A DNA stretch of 64,000 nt from an uncultured Bacteroidaceae bacterium (GCA_934271655.1 CAKQRW010000007.1:1-64000); one strand, 5' to 3'; shown: positions 16,413 to 26,401, counted from the stretch's first letter. Numbers and translations: made by a program. Notes: generated by a model from the letters alone, not told the origin.

Positions 16413-17861
16413 TTAGCGGAGGCGGAGTGTGGTGCTCTCGCCAGCCACGCTCACTCTCTGTCCGGCCTTGATTCCAGCGAAGAATGCCTCGCCGCGTGGG
16501 TAGAAGTGGGCTGCGTAGCCGGCTGCCTGACGGTTAGCCTTTGCTGCTGAAGCCGGGTCTACAGACTTGGCGCGGTTGCAGTAGTCGGTAGCGAGACAGT
16601 AGTAGTAGCTCTTCTGCAGGTTGTCGCCAGAAGCAGAGCGTGCTATGCAGCTGGCCTGGAGCAGGTATGCGCCGCCGTTTGATGGATTGTACTGGAGTGT
16701 CTTGCGGCAGTAGGCGCGGCATTGTCCGAGGTTGCCCTTCTTGAACATGAGAGCTGCGATGATGTAGGAGTATTTAGCCTTCTTAGCGTTGTTAGACTCG
16801 AGAGAGATAGCCTCATCGAAGTATTTGATGGCTCCGTTGATGTCGTTCTCCTTGAGCAACTTAGAGGCTTTACCGATGGCAGCCTGTGGCGTCTTGTTGA
16901 TCTGGTAGGCGTAGTCGGCTGCCACGTAGTAGATGTTTGACTTGTCGCAGTCAAAGTTGTTGAGGATGGCAAGCACGGAGTTGAGGTAGGCAAGGTTGGT
17001 CTTGTTGGCCTCTACCTGTGCGCCGTAGATTCTCTCAAGAGCGTCGCAGTCTGCTGCTCCCGACTTCACGAAGAGGTCGTTGGCGCTCACCTGCACAGGC
17101 TGGTAGTTGTTGACGATGGTCTGGGCTTCTGGAGCAAGCACGACCTGCTCCACCCATTTTGTGGAGTCGTCAGATGTGGTGTCGGCTGGTATGACTGTGG
17201 AAGGATATTCCTTCGCCTGGTCGAGCAGACGGTCGCATATATCGTTGGTGAGCATGTAGTCTTCGATAAACTGCTGGCGGATGTCCACATTGTCCTTGTT
17301 GGCCATGAAGCGCTGGTAAGAGCATGCGATGAAAGAGAAGAGCACGAAGCCCTCTGTGTTTGGTCCCATGTCCTGTATTCCCTCCTTGAACATGTCATAG
17401 GCTGTGTTCACCTTCATGGCTGGGCTGAAGTTGTAGTAGTCGTATGCCTTGCGGCAGATGATGTTGCCCTTTGTGGATGTTGTCTTAGGTGTGGCGAATG
17501 AGTTGAGTGCGTCGAGGTTGGCCAGTCGCTTGTCGTAGATGGCCATGAGCTTCTCGAAATATTCGTTCTTCTTCTCTGCGTCAGTCTCGTTCTTGACAAG
17601 CTGTTCGAACATCCATGCTCCGTCGGTGTAGATGCGTACCATGGCGAGAGGGGCTTTGTTGAAGACATACTCCCATGGCTCGACAGCTTCTGCCCAGTTC
17701 TGCTCTTTGAAGGCTTCCTGGTAGAGGCTGAGGCTGCCCAGCACGGAGATGGAGTCTTCTCCATGGCCTATGCGGTCATAGATGGAAGTGCCTGAGAGGT
17801 CCTGCGCTGATGCGCCAGCTGCGGTCAGGGCTAATGTTAATGCTGCTATAAGCTTCTTCAT
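16413..17861 (-). CDS. Exported TPR protein
   Basis: The 482-residue product has a signal peptide (MKKLIAALTLALTAAGASA, cleavage before QDL) and TPR-like helix pairs throughout, clearest at about residues 325-430 (AAIGKASKLLKENDINGAIKYFDEAI; AYLLQASCIA). A possible beta tail, RVSVAGESTTLRLR, closes it. It sits between the outer membrane protein and lptC in a minus-strand cluster, suggesting an envelope role. The exact function is not known to me. Confidence 0.82.
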   Translation of the reverse strand: MKKLIAALTLALTAAGASAQDLSGTSIYDRIGHGEDSISVLGSLSLYQEAFKEQNWAEAVEPWEYVFNKAPLAMVRIYTDGAWMFEQLVKNETDAEKKNEYFEKLMAIYDKRLANLDALNSFATPKTTSTKGNIICRKAYDYYNFSPAMKVNTAYDMFKEGIQDMGPNTEGFVLFSFIACSYQRFMANKDNVDIRQQFIEDYMLTNDICDRLLDQAKEYPSTVIPADTTSDDSTKWVEQVVLAPEAQTIVNNYQPVQVSANDLFVKSGAADCDALERIYGAQVEANKTNLAYLNSVLAILNNFDCDKSNIYYVAADYAYQINKTPQAAIGKASKLLKENDINGAIKYFDEAISLESNNAKKAKYSYIIAALMFKKGNLGQCRAYCRKTLQYNPSNGGAYLLQASCIARSASGDNLQKSYYYCLATDYCNRAKSVDPASAAKANRQAAGYAAHFYPRGEAFFAGIKAGQRVSVAGESTTLRLR

Positions 17862-17933
17862 AGTTATTGTGTTTTTTTGTTGTTGATTGAAATTCTTCTC
17901 TTGAGTCGGGCTGAGGTGGCTTTGTGTCCTTTT

Positions 17934-17993
17934 TTCAGCTTAGACATGTCTGTTTCAGCTAATACTAATCTATTTCAGCTTAGACTTGTAGAA
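17934..17993. repeat. 20-bp tandem duplication of the outer membrane protein gene 3' end
   Basis: TTCAGCTTAGACATGTCTGT (17934), a diverged copy (17954) and TTCAGCTTAGACTTGTAGAA (17974) follow each other at exactly 20 bp. The last copy encodes the final residues of the gene; its stop is at 17970-17972. Confidence 0.8.
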
Positions 17994-19325
17994 CCAATGC
18001 TCGTTGAATGTGAGTCCGATGCAGAAGCGTAGATAGTTCTCCTTCAGGGCTGCCTGCTTCATGGTAGTGCTGTTGAGATAAGGTATGTTGGTCTGCACCC
18101 ATTGTACCGACATGTTGATGACAGGCACGTTGTGCCATATCCATCTGTTTGCCACAGGCATGGATATTCCTGCCGACACACCTATCTCGTGTGGCTTGTC
18201 TGTGACGTGTCCTGTCATGTCAGCCTTGGCGTATGACTTGGAGTAGAATGCTCCGGCCTTGTATGTGCAGCGGCTGAAGTAGCTGGTCAGGTTGTTGGGG
18301 TTGGGTGTCCAGTCCACTCCGGCGCTTATCTTCATGCGGTCGTTGAGCTGTCCCTTTGTCGATGTGTATGACTCTTGCTGTGTGCCGTCGCTGCTGAGGC
18401 TGGTCTGCTGGTTGGGGAAGCGGCAGTCGCTCCATTTTTGTAATTCGAAATCGGCTCCCACACGCCATCTGTCCTTGTGGTAGTAGGCCAGTCCGGCTGC
18501 GATGGAATGTGGCAGCTGGAAAGCATTGTGGATGGTGTCCACGCTCTGTGTCTCTATGGAAGATGAGTTGATTGTCTGTGTGGTGCGGTAGGCGCGGTTG
18601 TTGATGTCGTGCCCGAAAGAGTAGGTGGCTCCCACCACTACCTTGTCGCTCTTGCCCACGGGCTGTATGAACTGGAGTCCGGCCTGCAGGTCGTAGGTCC
18701 TGATGTCGGCTGAATAGACTCGTGCCATGCTGAAAATGGACGACTCGCTGAACGACATGGTCATGTTGTGGGTGTAGTCGCCCCAGATGTATCCTGCGTT
18801 CATGCCAAGCGAGAGCTGTTTGCACGGCTGCCATCCAGCTCCTAGAAACACTTCCCTGGTGCCGCCGTCGCCGCTGAAGCTGTAGGATGACGTTATGTCG
18901 TCTGTGCCTGAGAGTGACTCGCTTGCTGAGGCAAAGCTATATTTTATGTTGGTCAGTGGCATCAGTCCGAGTGTGACGCCCACATGCTTGGCTGCTCTGA
19001 ATTGGAATGCCACATAGTCGAGGCTTGTGTTGCGCACGTTTTGCTGCAGCTTGTCCATCTTGTAGTTGCCGTTTTGCAGCGAGAGTCCCAGGTCGAATAT
19101 GGCGGAGAGGGAGTCGACGGCCGAATATGATGCGGGGTTTGCTGCGTTCACTTCTTTTCCGTCGCGGAAGCCCTGTGCCACGCCTCCCATGCCTTTGTTG
19201 AAGCCCATTGACCTCTCCGACTGTATGCCGAGGCCGTATCTGGAGTACGGACTGTTTATTCCGTTTTGAGCCTGAGCTGTCATGGCTGCAATGGCTGTTG
19301 TTATTACAAGTGTCTTTCTTTTCAT
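17970..19325 (-). CDS. Outer membrane beta-barrel protein
   Basis: From ATG at 19323-19325 the product is 451 residues with a signal peptide ending MTAQA-Q. The mature N-terminus NGINSPYSRYGLGIQSERSMGFNKGMGG resembles the plug-like start seen in Bacteroidota FadL/OmpP1-like proteins, and the remainder alternates aromatic and polar residues as in transmembrane strands. The ATG chosen is closer to the promoter and signal peptide than an upstream in-frame ATG (19358) that would overlap the -7 box. It is first in the unit OMP, TPR, lptC, cdd. The substrate is unknown. Confidence 0.82.
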   Translation of the reverse strand: MKRKTLVITTAIAAMTAQAQNGINSPYSRYGLGIQSERSMGFNKGMGGVAQGFRDGKEVNAANPASYSAVDSLSAIFDLGLSLQNGNYKMDKLQQNVRNTSLDYVAFQFRAAKHVGVTLGLMPLTNIKYSFASASESLSGTDDITSSYSFSGDGGTREVFLGAGWQPCKQLSLGMNAGYIWGDYTHNMTMSFSESSIFSMARVYSADIRTYDLQAGLQFIQPVGKSDKVVVGATYSFGHDINNRAYRTTQTINSSSIETQSVDTIHNAFQLPHSIAAGLAYYHKDRWRVGADFELQKWSDCRFPNQQTSLSSDGTQQESYTSTKGQLNDRMKISAGVDWTPNPNNLTSYFSRCTYKAGAFYSKSYAKADMTGHVTDKPHEIGVSAGISMPVANRWIWHNVPVINMSVQWVQTNIPYLNSTTMKQAALKENYLRFCIGLTFNEHWFYKSKLK

Positions 19326-19355
19326 TATTTTCTTATGTGATGCATTTTTCGCATG

Positions 19356-19386
19356 CAAAATTACCCCTTTTTATTGATTGTGCAAA
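19356..19386 (-). promoter_or_regulatory. Promoter of the OMP-TPR-lptC-cdd unit
   Basis: On the minus strand TTTG (19386-19383) is followed after 19 bases by TAATTTTG (19363-19356), a full match to the Bacteroidota -33/-7 pattern. It lies about 30 bases upstream of the chosen start. Confidence 0.7.
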
Positions 19387-19444
19387 AAAATACATTTGTT
19401 CTGCAAGTTAAAAAAGATGAAAGGCGTGCAAAATGCTGCTTTTT

Positions 19445-20875
19445 TTAGTTTTCAGCCTCTTTCTGGTTATCGGTTGCAGGCTTTTCGTTTCTTTTGCCGC
19501 TCTTATGGTAATGTCTGCGGCTGCCGCCTTTCTTTTCTGCACGATCTTGTGGCTTGGTCTCTGGCTGTGCGGTGGCGTCCTGCGGCTTCGCGTCAGCGTT
19601 CTTGGCATGTTTGGAGTGGATCTTGCGAGCCTTGCCTTCTCCATGGTGCTGCTTCTGCGCGTTCTTTCTGGATCCTTTCGGCTTTGCCTGTCCGTGGCCG
19701 TTTCTGTGCCCCTTGCCTGTATCGCTGAGGTCGGGCTTCTCGCCGCATCCTTCTGGCAGTTCGGGCTTTTCGATTTCCTTCTCGATGAGGGTCTCGATAC
19801 GTCGCAGATACATGTAGTCGCGTGGTGTGACGAGTGTTATGGCCATTCCGTCTCGGTTGGCGCGTGCAGTTCGTCCGATGCGGTGCACGTAGTCCTCGGG
19901 GTCGTGAGGCACATCATAGTTGATGACCATCTGTATGTCGTCGATGTCAATGCCACGGCTCACGATGTCGGTAGCGATGAGTATGCTGATGCGCCTGTTC
20001 TTGAACTGCAGCATCACCTCTTCGCGCTCTTTCTGCTCCAGGTCGCTGTGCATGGCCGCCACGTTGAATCCTTTGCGCTTGAGTGTGAGGCTGAGCTCCT
20101 TCACCTTCATCTTTGATGAGGCGAAGAGGATGACCCTGTCGAGTGATTTGTCGCTGAGGACTTTTTCTACGATGCGGTCTTTCATGCCATCGTGGCAGAT
20201 GAAGGCCTTCTGTATGATTTTCTCTGCTGGCTTTGAGACGGCTATCTTCACTTCCACGGGGTTGTGGAGAATGTTGTTGGCCAGTTTCTGTATGTTGCTT
20301 GGCATGGTGGCCGAGAACATGATGGTCTGCCGGTCTTCAGACAGGTAGGATGCTATCTTCATGATGTCGTCATAGAATCCCATGTCGAGCATGCGGTCAG
20401 CCTCATCGAGGATGAAGAAGGATGTCTTCTTCAGGTCGATATGTCCGCCGTTCAGGTGGCTGATGAGTCGTCCGGGCGTGGCTATGATGATGTCGGCCCC
20501 TAATTCAAGTCCCTTGCGCTCCTGCTCAAAGCGCGCTCCGTCGTTGCCGCCGTAGACGGCTACAGACGACACGCCGTTGAGGAAGTAGGCGAATCCCTGT
20601 ACCTGCTGGTCTATCTGCTGTGCCAGCTCTCTTGTGGGTGACATGATGATGCAGTTGACAGAGTCTTTGGGATAGTTGCCCTGGCTCAGTTCGTCGAGCA
20701 CGGGGAGCAGGTAGGCGGCTGTTTTGCCTGTGCCTGTCTGGGCTATGCCCATGAGGTCGTGCCCCTCCAGTATCTTTGGTATGGCTTGTTCCTGGATAGG
20801 TGTGCACTGGTCGAAGTTCATGGCGTCGAGTGCGTCAAGAAGTTCGTCGGATATGTTCAGTTCGTCGAAATACAC
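19445..20875 (-). CDS. DEAD-box ATP-dependent RNA helicase (RhlE-like)
   Basis: Unwinds RNA duplexes. The 476-residue product shows the Q motif (MNFDQCTPIQEQAIP), motif I AQTGTGKTAAY, PTRELAQQ, motif II DEAD (ILDEADRMLDMGF), motif III SAT, and the helicase C domain ending HRIGRTARANRDG. A basic, low-complexity tail rich in Lys/Gly/His (about residues 385-476) is probably an RNA-binding extension, as in RhlE. Translation starts at GTG (20873-20875, MYFDELNISDELLDAL): no in-frame ATG lies nearby upstream, and the N-terminus aligns with RhlE starts. Confidence 0.93.
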   Translation of the reverse strand: MYFDELNISDELLDALDAMNFDQCTPIQEQAIPKILEGHDLMGIAQTGTGKTAAYLLPVLDELSQGNYPKDSVNCIIMSPTRELAQQIDQQVQGFAYFLNGVSSVAVYGGNDGARFEQERKGLELGADIIIATPGRLISHLNGGHIDLKKTSFFILDEADRMLDMGFYDDIMKIASYLSEDRQTIMFSATMPSNIQKLANNILHNPVEVKIAVSKPAEKIIQKAFICHDGMKDRIVEKVLSDKSLDRVILFASSKMKVKELSLTLKRKGFNVAAMHSDLEQKEREEVMLQFKNRRISILIATDIVSRGIDIDDIQMVINYDVPHDPEDYVHRIGRTARANRDGMAITLVTPRDYMYLRRIETLIEKEIEKPELPEGCGEKPDLSDTGKGHRNGHGQAKPKGSRKNAQKQHHGEGKARKIHSKHAKNADAKPQDATAQPETKPQDRAEKKGGSRRHYHKSGKRNEKPATDNQKEAEN

Positions 20876-21047
20876 TTTGTCGCTTTTGTTTATTATTAGT
20901 TCGTTATATTGTTCTCTATTAGTTTTTTATGGAGCCGTTTTTTCTTTTGACACAGGCTCTCTTGGACTTTTCTGGCTGTATATATTATTGTGGTGCAGTA
21001 CAAGCATGGCATCTTATGATGCTGTGCTCTTTTCTGGCTGGTATGCC

Positions 21048-22298
21048 TTATCTTGGCGCCTTCTTGTAGTAGTAGTATGCTATGACGGCAAACACGGCGT
21101 TGGGTATCCATACAGCTATCATGGCGGGGAAGTTGGCGTTGACCGCCATACTAGACACCACGGTCTGGAACATGATGTAGGCGAGTATGAGTGCCAGGCC
21201 TATGCCAAGCGCTATTCCCATGCCGTTTTTCCGTTTGCGGGCTGATATGGACACGCCTATGATGGTGAGTATGAACGATGCGAACGATGTGGCTCCACGT
21301 TTCCAGTATTCCACCTCAAACTTTTGTATGTTGGCGAATCCGCGTTGTTTCTGCCGCTCGATGTAGGTGCGCAGCTGTGGTGTGGTGAATGTCATCTCCA
21401 TGTCGCGCGAGGCTATGAGGTCTTGCGGCATTATCTTGATGACGGTGTCCAGTTTACCGCCTGTCTTGATGATTTCCCTTCGTCCCTGCAGGTCTCTTGT
21501 CTGGTAGGCCGTGATGATCCAGTGGCATGGCTCATAGGAGAGAGTGTCATACTGTATGGTCATGGCTTGCAGGTGCTTCACGAGCTTCTTGTTTTCGAAC
21601 TTGTCGAGCGTGAATTCGTATCCCATCTTGGAGTTGTCCTCATAGCGGCCTATGTAGGCTATCACACCTGAGTCCACCTCCAGTTGCACGTTGGAACTGT
21701 AGTCTTGCCTTCCGCGGTTCTTGTACTTGTTCTCGAATTTCACTCGCTTCACGTTGCCTGTAGGAATGACGTAAGCTCCAAGTCCGTAGTTGACTGCGGC
21801 GATGACGGCTGCGGCTATCATGTATGGGCGCAGTATGCGGTTGAAACTTGTTCCTGTGGAGAGCATGGCAATTATCTCCGAGTTGTCTGCCAGTTTGGTG
21901 GTGAAGAAGATGACTGCTATGAACACGAACAACTGGCTGAAGAGGTTGGAGTAGTAGGGGATGAAGTTGAGGTAATAGTCAAACAGAATCTCGTTCATCG
22001 GGGCGTCGTAGCGCAGGAACTTGTCGATGTTCTCGTTGAAGTCGAAGACTACAGCTATGCTGATGATCAGTATGATGGAGAAGAAGTATGTTCCGAGAAA
22101 CTTCCCTATGATGTATCTGTCGAGACGTGACACAGGAGAGTGCTGCCGCATCCATTTTTTGAATGCGGCCCATCTGTTACTGTCCCTCTCCTTGACCTTC
22201 TTGCTAGCCTTTTCCTCTGTGAGGGTCTCGTTGTTGATTTCTTCTGTTGTAGCCAATGTACTAAAGAGTGTAGGTTTTATGGAGTTCGTTTTGCCCAT
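21048..22298 (-). CDS. LptF/LptG-family LPS export permease
   Basis: The 416-residue product has a cytoplasmic N-terminal tail, transmembrane segments at about residues 70-95, 115-140 and 160-180, a large periplasmic beta-jellyroll domain (about 190-310), and three C-terminal membrane segments (about 325-345, 352-375, 380-405). LDRYIIGKFLGTYFFSIILIISIAVV is the typical YjgP/YjgQ start. It forms the membrane part of the LptB2FG transporter. Which of the two subunits it is cannot be decided with confidence; LptG-like is more likely. It lies downstream of tgt, so the two may be co-transcribed across a 27-bp repeat. Confidence 0.88.
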   Translation of the reverse strand: MGKTNSIKPTLFSTLATTEEINNETLTEEKASKKVKERDSNRWAAFKKWMRQHSPVSRLDRYIIGKFLGTYFFSIILIISIAVVFDFNENIDKFLRYDAPMNEILFDYYLNFIPYYSNLFSQLFVFIAVIFFTTKLADNSEIIAMLSTGTSFNRILRPYMIAAAVIAAVNYGLGAYVIPTGNVKRVKFENKYKNRGRQDYSSNVQLEVDSGVIAYIGRYEDNSKMGYEFTLDKFENKKLVKHLQAMTIQYDTLSYEPCHWIITAYQTRDLQGRREIIKTGGKLDTVIKIMPQDLIASRDMEMTFTTPQLRTYIERQKQRGFANIQKFEVEYWKRGATSFASFILTIIGVSISARKRKNGMGIALGIGLALILAYIMFQTVVSSMAVNANFPAMIAVWIPNAVFAVIAYYYYKKAPR

Positions 22299-22494
22299 GA
22301 ACGTGCACTTCCTTGCCGTGCTGTGGGTGTGCTCTCTATTTTATAGTGTAGTGAGCGCGCTTTCTCCATTGGATGTATTCAGCATTTTCCATAGAGGCGG
22401 CGTCTGAAAATCAGCCTTGCCTGACGAGAGGGAAGTTTGTCCCTCAAGAAGAGGCAATAGTCTGGAGATGATTTTTGTGGCGCACCTATATAAT

Positions 22495-22575
22495 ATAATG
22501 TGTGTCAAAGTCGTCTGCACGATAATATGTGTCGGAGTCGTTTGCGCGATAATGTGTGTCAGAGTCGTCTGCCCA
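22495..22575. repeat. 27-bp tandem duplication of the tgt 3' end
   Basis: Three units start at 22495, 22522 and 22549, exactly 27 bp apart, with the consensus ATAATGTGTGTCAGAGTCGT followed by CTGCnCG. The third includes the tgt stop codon (22559-22561) and the last codons; the other two are copies beyond the stop. Confidence 0.85.
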
Positions 22576-23689
22576 GCTCCTCGACCATCTTGGCTTTCCA
22601 TATGCAGAAGTCACCTGCGATGATGTGCTGCCGTGCCTCGCCCACAAGCCATAGGTAGAAGGCCAGGTTGTGGATAGATGCTATCTGGAGTGCCAGCAGC
22701 TCCTGCGCCTTGAAGAGATGGTGCACATAAGCCCTGGTGTAGGTGGTGTCGACATACGAAGTGCCTTCAGGATCGAGTGGCGTGAAGTCCATTTCCCATT
22801 TCTTGTTTCTCAGGTTGATAGTGCCATGCTTGGTGAATATCTGTGCGTTGCGTCCGTTGCGTGTAGGCATGACACAGTCGAACATGTCCACTCCGCGCTC
22901 GATGTTCTCCAGCAGGTTGATAGGTGTGCCCACTCCCATGAGGTATCTCGGTTTGTCCTTTGGCAGGATGGCGTTTACCACCTCCACCATCTCATACATC
23001 ACCTCTGTCGGTTCTCCCACAGCCAGTCCGCCTATGGCGTTGCCGTCAGCTCCCTTCTCTGCCACGTTCTCTGCCGCATGGGTTCTGAGGTCTTTGTATG
23101 TGCAGCCCTGCACGATGGGGAATAGGCTTTGCCTGTAGCCGTACTTGTCTTCTGTCTCCTTGAAGCGTGTGATGCATCGGTCGAGCCAGCGCTCGGTCAA
23201 GGCAAGCGACTTCTTGGCGTAGTTGTAGTCGCTGGTGCCAGGTGGGCACTCGTCGAACGCCATCATGATGTCGGCTCCGATGGTGCGCTCTATGTCCATC
23301 ACTTTCTCGGGGGTGAAGAAGTGCTTGCTTCCGTCGATGTGGCTGCGGAACTCCACGCCTTCCTCCTTGATCTTGCGTATGCCTGCGAGCGAGAACACCT
23401 GGAAGCCGCCGCTGTCGGTCAGCATGGGGCGGTCGAAGCCATTGAACTTGTGCAGTCCGCCTGCCGCCTCTATCACGTCCAGCCCTGGTCGCAGGTAGAG
23501 GTGGTAGGTGTTGCCAAGGATTATTTGCGCCTTCACATCGTCCTTCAGCTCATGCAGATGCACCCCTTTCACCGTGGCCTGTGTGCCTACGGGCATGAAT
23601 ATGGGGGTCTGTATCTCGCCGTGATCGGTATGTATGATGCCGGCGCGCGCGCTTGTCTTAGAGTCTGTATGTTCTAACTGAAAAGTCAT
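22559..23689 (-). CDS. tgt: tRNA-guanine(34) transglycosylase, zinc-cysteine-free variant
   Basis: Exchanges guanine 34 for a queuosine precursor in tRNAs with GUN anticodons. The 376-residue product has DSGGFQVFSL with the catalytic Asp (about residue 92), the DECPPG substrate region, and the second Asp in FDCVMPTRNGRNA. In most Tgt proteins a CXCXXC cluster plus a His binds structural zinc near the end. Here that region reads DPEGTSYVDTTYTRAYVHHL with no Cys, although the following SIHNLAFY His is kept. The fold is otherwise normal, so I expect it is active. Its 3' end is triplicated in 27-bp units. Confidence 0.93.
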   Translation of the reverse strand: MTFQLEHTDSKTSARAGIIHTDHGEIQTPIFMPVGTQATVKGVHLHELKDDVKAQIILGNTYHLYLRPGLDVIEAAGGLHKFNGFDRPMLTDSGGFQVFSLAGIRKIKEEGVEFRSHIDGSKHFFTPEKVMDIERTIGADIMMAFDECPPGTSDYNYAKKSLALTERWLDRCITRFKETEDKYGYRQSLFPIVQGCTYKDLRTHAAENVAEKGADGNAIGGLAVGEPTEVMYEMVEVVNAILPKDKPRYLMGVGTPINLLENIERGVDMFDCVMPTRNGRNAQIFTKHGTINLRNKKWEMDFTPLDPEGTSYVDTTYTRAYVHHLFKAQELLALQIASIHNLAFYLWLVGEARQHIIAGDFCIWKAKMVEELGRRL

Positions 23690-23895
23690 ATTATGGTGTT
23701 GATGATGTTGTGATAAATGTCTGGCTGCCAGCTCATATCCTGTAGCCCCTCCAGCTTAGGCCGCATGGCGTGTCTCATGCCGGCTGTAGGTGTCGGCAGC
23801 TTCATCTTTGGGCGCTCGTTGTGCGCTTGGCCGCAGGACATGTCTCTATGGCATCCATGAAGCCTATGGCTTGCTGCTGGCTTCCTCTTTCATGC

Positions 23896-26346
23896 TCATT
23901 TGTCGAGCAGGGCATATTCGAGCACCTCCTTGACATCGTTGACATAATGGAACTTCACTCCTGTCACGTACTTGGCAGGTATGTCCTCTATGTTCTTCCT
24001 GTTGTCGTTGCAGATGATGATGTCGGTGATGCCGGCACGCTTGGCGGCAAGGATTTTCTCCTTGATTCCACCCACGGGCAGCACTTTGCCCCTCAGCGTT
24101 ATCTCGCCCGTCATGGCCAGTCCATTGCGCACCTTGCGCTTGGTGATGGCGCTTGCCAGCGAGGTGGCTATGGTGATGCCTGCCGATGGTCCATCCTTCG
24201 GAGTGGCCCCTTCTGGCACATGGACATGTATGTTGTGGTTGTCAAAAAACTCTGATGTGACGCCCAGCAGGTCGCAATGTTCCTTCAGGTACTGCAGTGC
24301 TATGGTGGCAGATTCCTTCATGACATCGCCAAGGTTGCCGGTCAGTCCGAGGCGCCCTCCCTTGCCGTTGTCGACGGATGTCTCGATGAAGAGAATCTCT
24401 CCACCCACGCTGGTCCATGCAAGTCCGGTCACCACACCGTAATACTCGTTGGTCTGGTAGATGTCGCGTGTGAAAGGTTCTGTGCCAAGCAGTTTTGTCA
24501 CGTCGTCAGCCTTGAGCTCGCCAGCAGGCAGCTCGCCAGTCTCTGCATACTTGAGTGTCACTTTGCGCAGCACCTGCGTGATTTTCTTGTCAAGCTCTCT
24601 CACGCCCGACTCTCTGGTGTAGTTCTCTATGATTTTTTCCAGAGCCGCCTTGGCCAGTTTTACTCCCGTGTCCTTCATTCCGAGGTTGTCCAGTATCTTC
24701 GGCACCAGATGGCGCTTGGCTATCTCCACTTTCTCCTCTGTGGTGTATCCGCTCACCTCTATCAGCTCCATGCGGTCGAGCAGCGGAGCAGGGATGCTGC
24801 CTATGTTGTTGGCTGTGGCGATGAACATCACTTTAGAGAGGTCATAGTCGGCCTCCAGGTAGTTGTCGTGGAAGGCTGTGTTCTGTTCAGGGTCGAGCAC
24901 CTCAAGCAATGCTGATGAAGGGTCGCCGTGCTGCACGTCCTGTGCCACCTTGTCTATCTCGTCGAGAATGAAGACAGGATTGCTTGTGCCAGCCTTCTGT
25001 ATGCTTTTGATAATCTGTCCTGGCATGGCTCCTATGTATGTCTTCCTGTGGCCTCTTATCTCGGCCTCATCGTGGAGTCCTCCGAGAGACACCCTCACAT
25101 ACTTGCGCTTCATGGCTTTGGCTATGCTGCGTCCCAGCGATGTCTTTCCCACTCCTGGAGGGCCGTAAAGGCAGATGATGGGGCTCTTGAAGTCGCCGCG
25201 CATCTTTAGCACGGCCAGTTGCTCTATGATGCGTTCCTTCACCTTCTCCAGTCCGTAATGGTCTTTGTCGAGAGTGCGCTTGGCGCTTTTCAGGTTGATG
25301 CTGTCCTTGGAATACTCGCCCCATGGCAGGTCTGTGAAGGTCTTCAGGTAGGCATACTGCACCTGGTAGTCTGGTGAGCCGTATGCGAGGCGCGCCAGTT
25401 TGTCCAGCTCGTTCTTGAAAAAGCCTGCGGTTGCCTCTGTCCACTTTTTGTCCTTGGCGATGTTCTTGAAGTTGTCGAGGTCGGCCTGCACGCTGTTCTC
25501 GCCGCCTTTCTCTCCCAGCTCTTCCCTGATGTTTTCCATCTCTTGGCGCAGGAAATAGTCTTTCTGCTGCTTGTCGAGGTCAGCGCGTGTGCGCTCCTGG
25601 ATGTTCTGCTTCAGGCGCAGCAGCTGGCGCTCGTGCTGCAGTATCTTCAGCATTCTCACGGCTCTGTTGAGGAGGTTGTCCATGCTGAGCAGCAGAAAAC
25701 GCTCCTTGTTGCTCACTTGTGCGTTGGCGCAGATGAAGTTGATGACCTGCTCATTGCCGTTGAGGTTGTCGAGTGTAAAGGCCAGCTGTATGTTGCGGTC
25801 GTTCGCCCTGTAGAGGCTTTGTGCTGCTTCGCGGCACGCCTGTGTGGCCACCTTCAGCGACTCCTTGTCATTGGTGTCTTCCATGGCTTCCTCGGGAAAC
25901 GGCTCCACTTCTCCTGTATAGTAGGTGCTTGTCTCTGTCATGCTGTTCAGCTTGGCGCGGCCCAGTCCCTCCAGCAGGGCTGTCTTGTCTCCTCCTGGCA
26001 GGGTGATGAATTTCACCACGCGTGCCAATGTGCCAACATGAAACATGTCCTTGTATTCTGGGTAATCTATGCTCTCGTCCTTCTGCGTGAACGCGGCAAA
26101 GACCGTGCCTGCCTTCTCTGCTTCCCTTATAAGCTTGAGCGAGCTGCTTCTGCCTATCGTCACGGGCAGCAGCACGCCGGGGAAGAGCATGAGTCCTCGT
26201 ATGGGCAGTACAGGCATGGGCTTGTCGAATGAAATTTTTTCTTTCGCTGACTTATTTGCCTCGTCTCTGTCTATTTTGGTGATAAAGCTAATCTCGCCTT
26301 TTGCGGGGCGATCTTCAAAAATATCATCAAACTCGAATTTTTCCAT
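23896..26346 (-). CDS. lon: ATP-dependent Lon protease
   Basis: Degrades misfolded and regulatory proteins in the cytoplasm. The 816-residue product has the N-terminal LonN domain (MPVLPIRGLMLFPGVLLPVTIGR), a coiled-coil region (about 245-290), the AAA+ domain with Walker A GPPGVGKTS (about 397) and Walker B VFILDEIDKV, and the P domain with catalytic Ser in PKDGPSAG (about 719) and Lys in GGIKEKILAAKR (about 762). Length is normal for Lon. A TATCTTTG box lies about 50 bp upstream; I see no clear heat-shock operator. Confidence 0.97.
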   Translation of the reverse strand: MEKFEFDDIFEDRPAKGEISFITKIDRDEANKSAKEKISFDKPMPVLPIRGLMLFPGVLLPVTIGRSSSLKLIREAEKAGTVFAAFTQKDESIDYPEYKDMFHVGTLARVVKFITLPGGDKTALLEGLGRAKLNSMTETSTYYTGEVEPFPEEAMEDTNDKESLKVATQACREAAQSLYRANDRNIQLAFTLDNLNGNEQVINFICANAQVSNKERFLLLSMDNLLNRAVRMLKILQHERQLLRLKQNIQERTRADLDKQQKDYFLRQEMENIREELGEKGGENSVQADLDNFKNIAKDKKWTEATAGFFKNELDKLARLAYGSPDYQVQYAYLKTFTDLPWGEYSKDSINLKSAKRTLDKDHYGLEKVKERIIEQLAVLKMRGDFKSPIICLYGPPGVGKTSLGRSIAKAMKRKYVRVSLGGLHDEAEIRGHRKTYIGAMPGQIIKSIQKAGTSNPVFILDEIDKVAQDVQHGDPSSALLEVLDPEQNTAFHDNYLEADYDLSKVMFIATANNIGSIPAPLLDRMELIEVSGYTTEEKVEIAKRHLVPKILDNLGMKDTGVKLAKAALEKIIENYTRESGVRELDKKITQVLRKVTLKYAETGELPAGELKADDVTKLLGTEPFTRDIYQTNEYYGVVTGLAWTSVGGEILFIETSVDNGKGGRLGLTGNLGDVMKESATIALQYLKEHCDLLGVTSEFFDNHNIHVHVPEGATPKDGPSAGITIATSLASAITKRKVRNGLAMTGEITLRGKVLPVGGIKEKILAAKRAGITDIIICNDNRKNIEDIPAKYVTGVKFHYVNDVKEVLEYALLDK

Positions 26347-26393
26347 TATGTCTTTTTCTCGGTTATCTATGCTTATATAAGTAAAAACAGGTG

Positions 26394-26401
26394 CAAAGAT
26401 A
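26394..26401 (-). promoter_or_regulatory. Candidate lon -7 box
   Basis: The minus strand reads TATCTTTG, a match to TAnnTTTG. The -33 element is not clear because the sequence upstream is a T-run. Confidence 0.5.
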
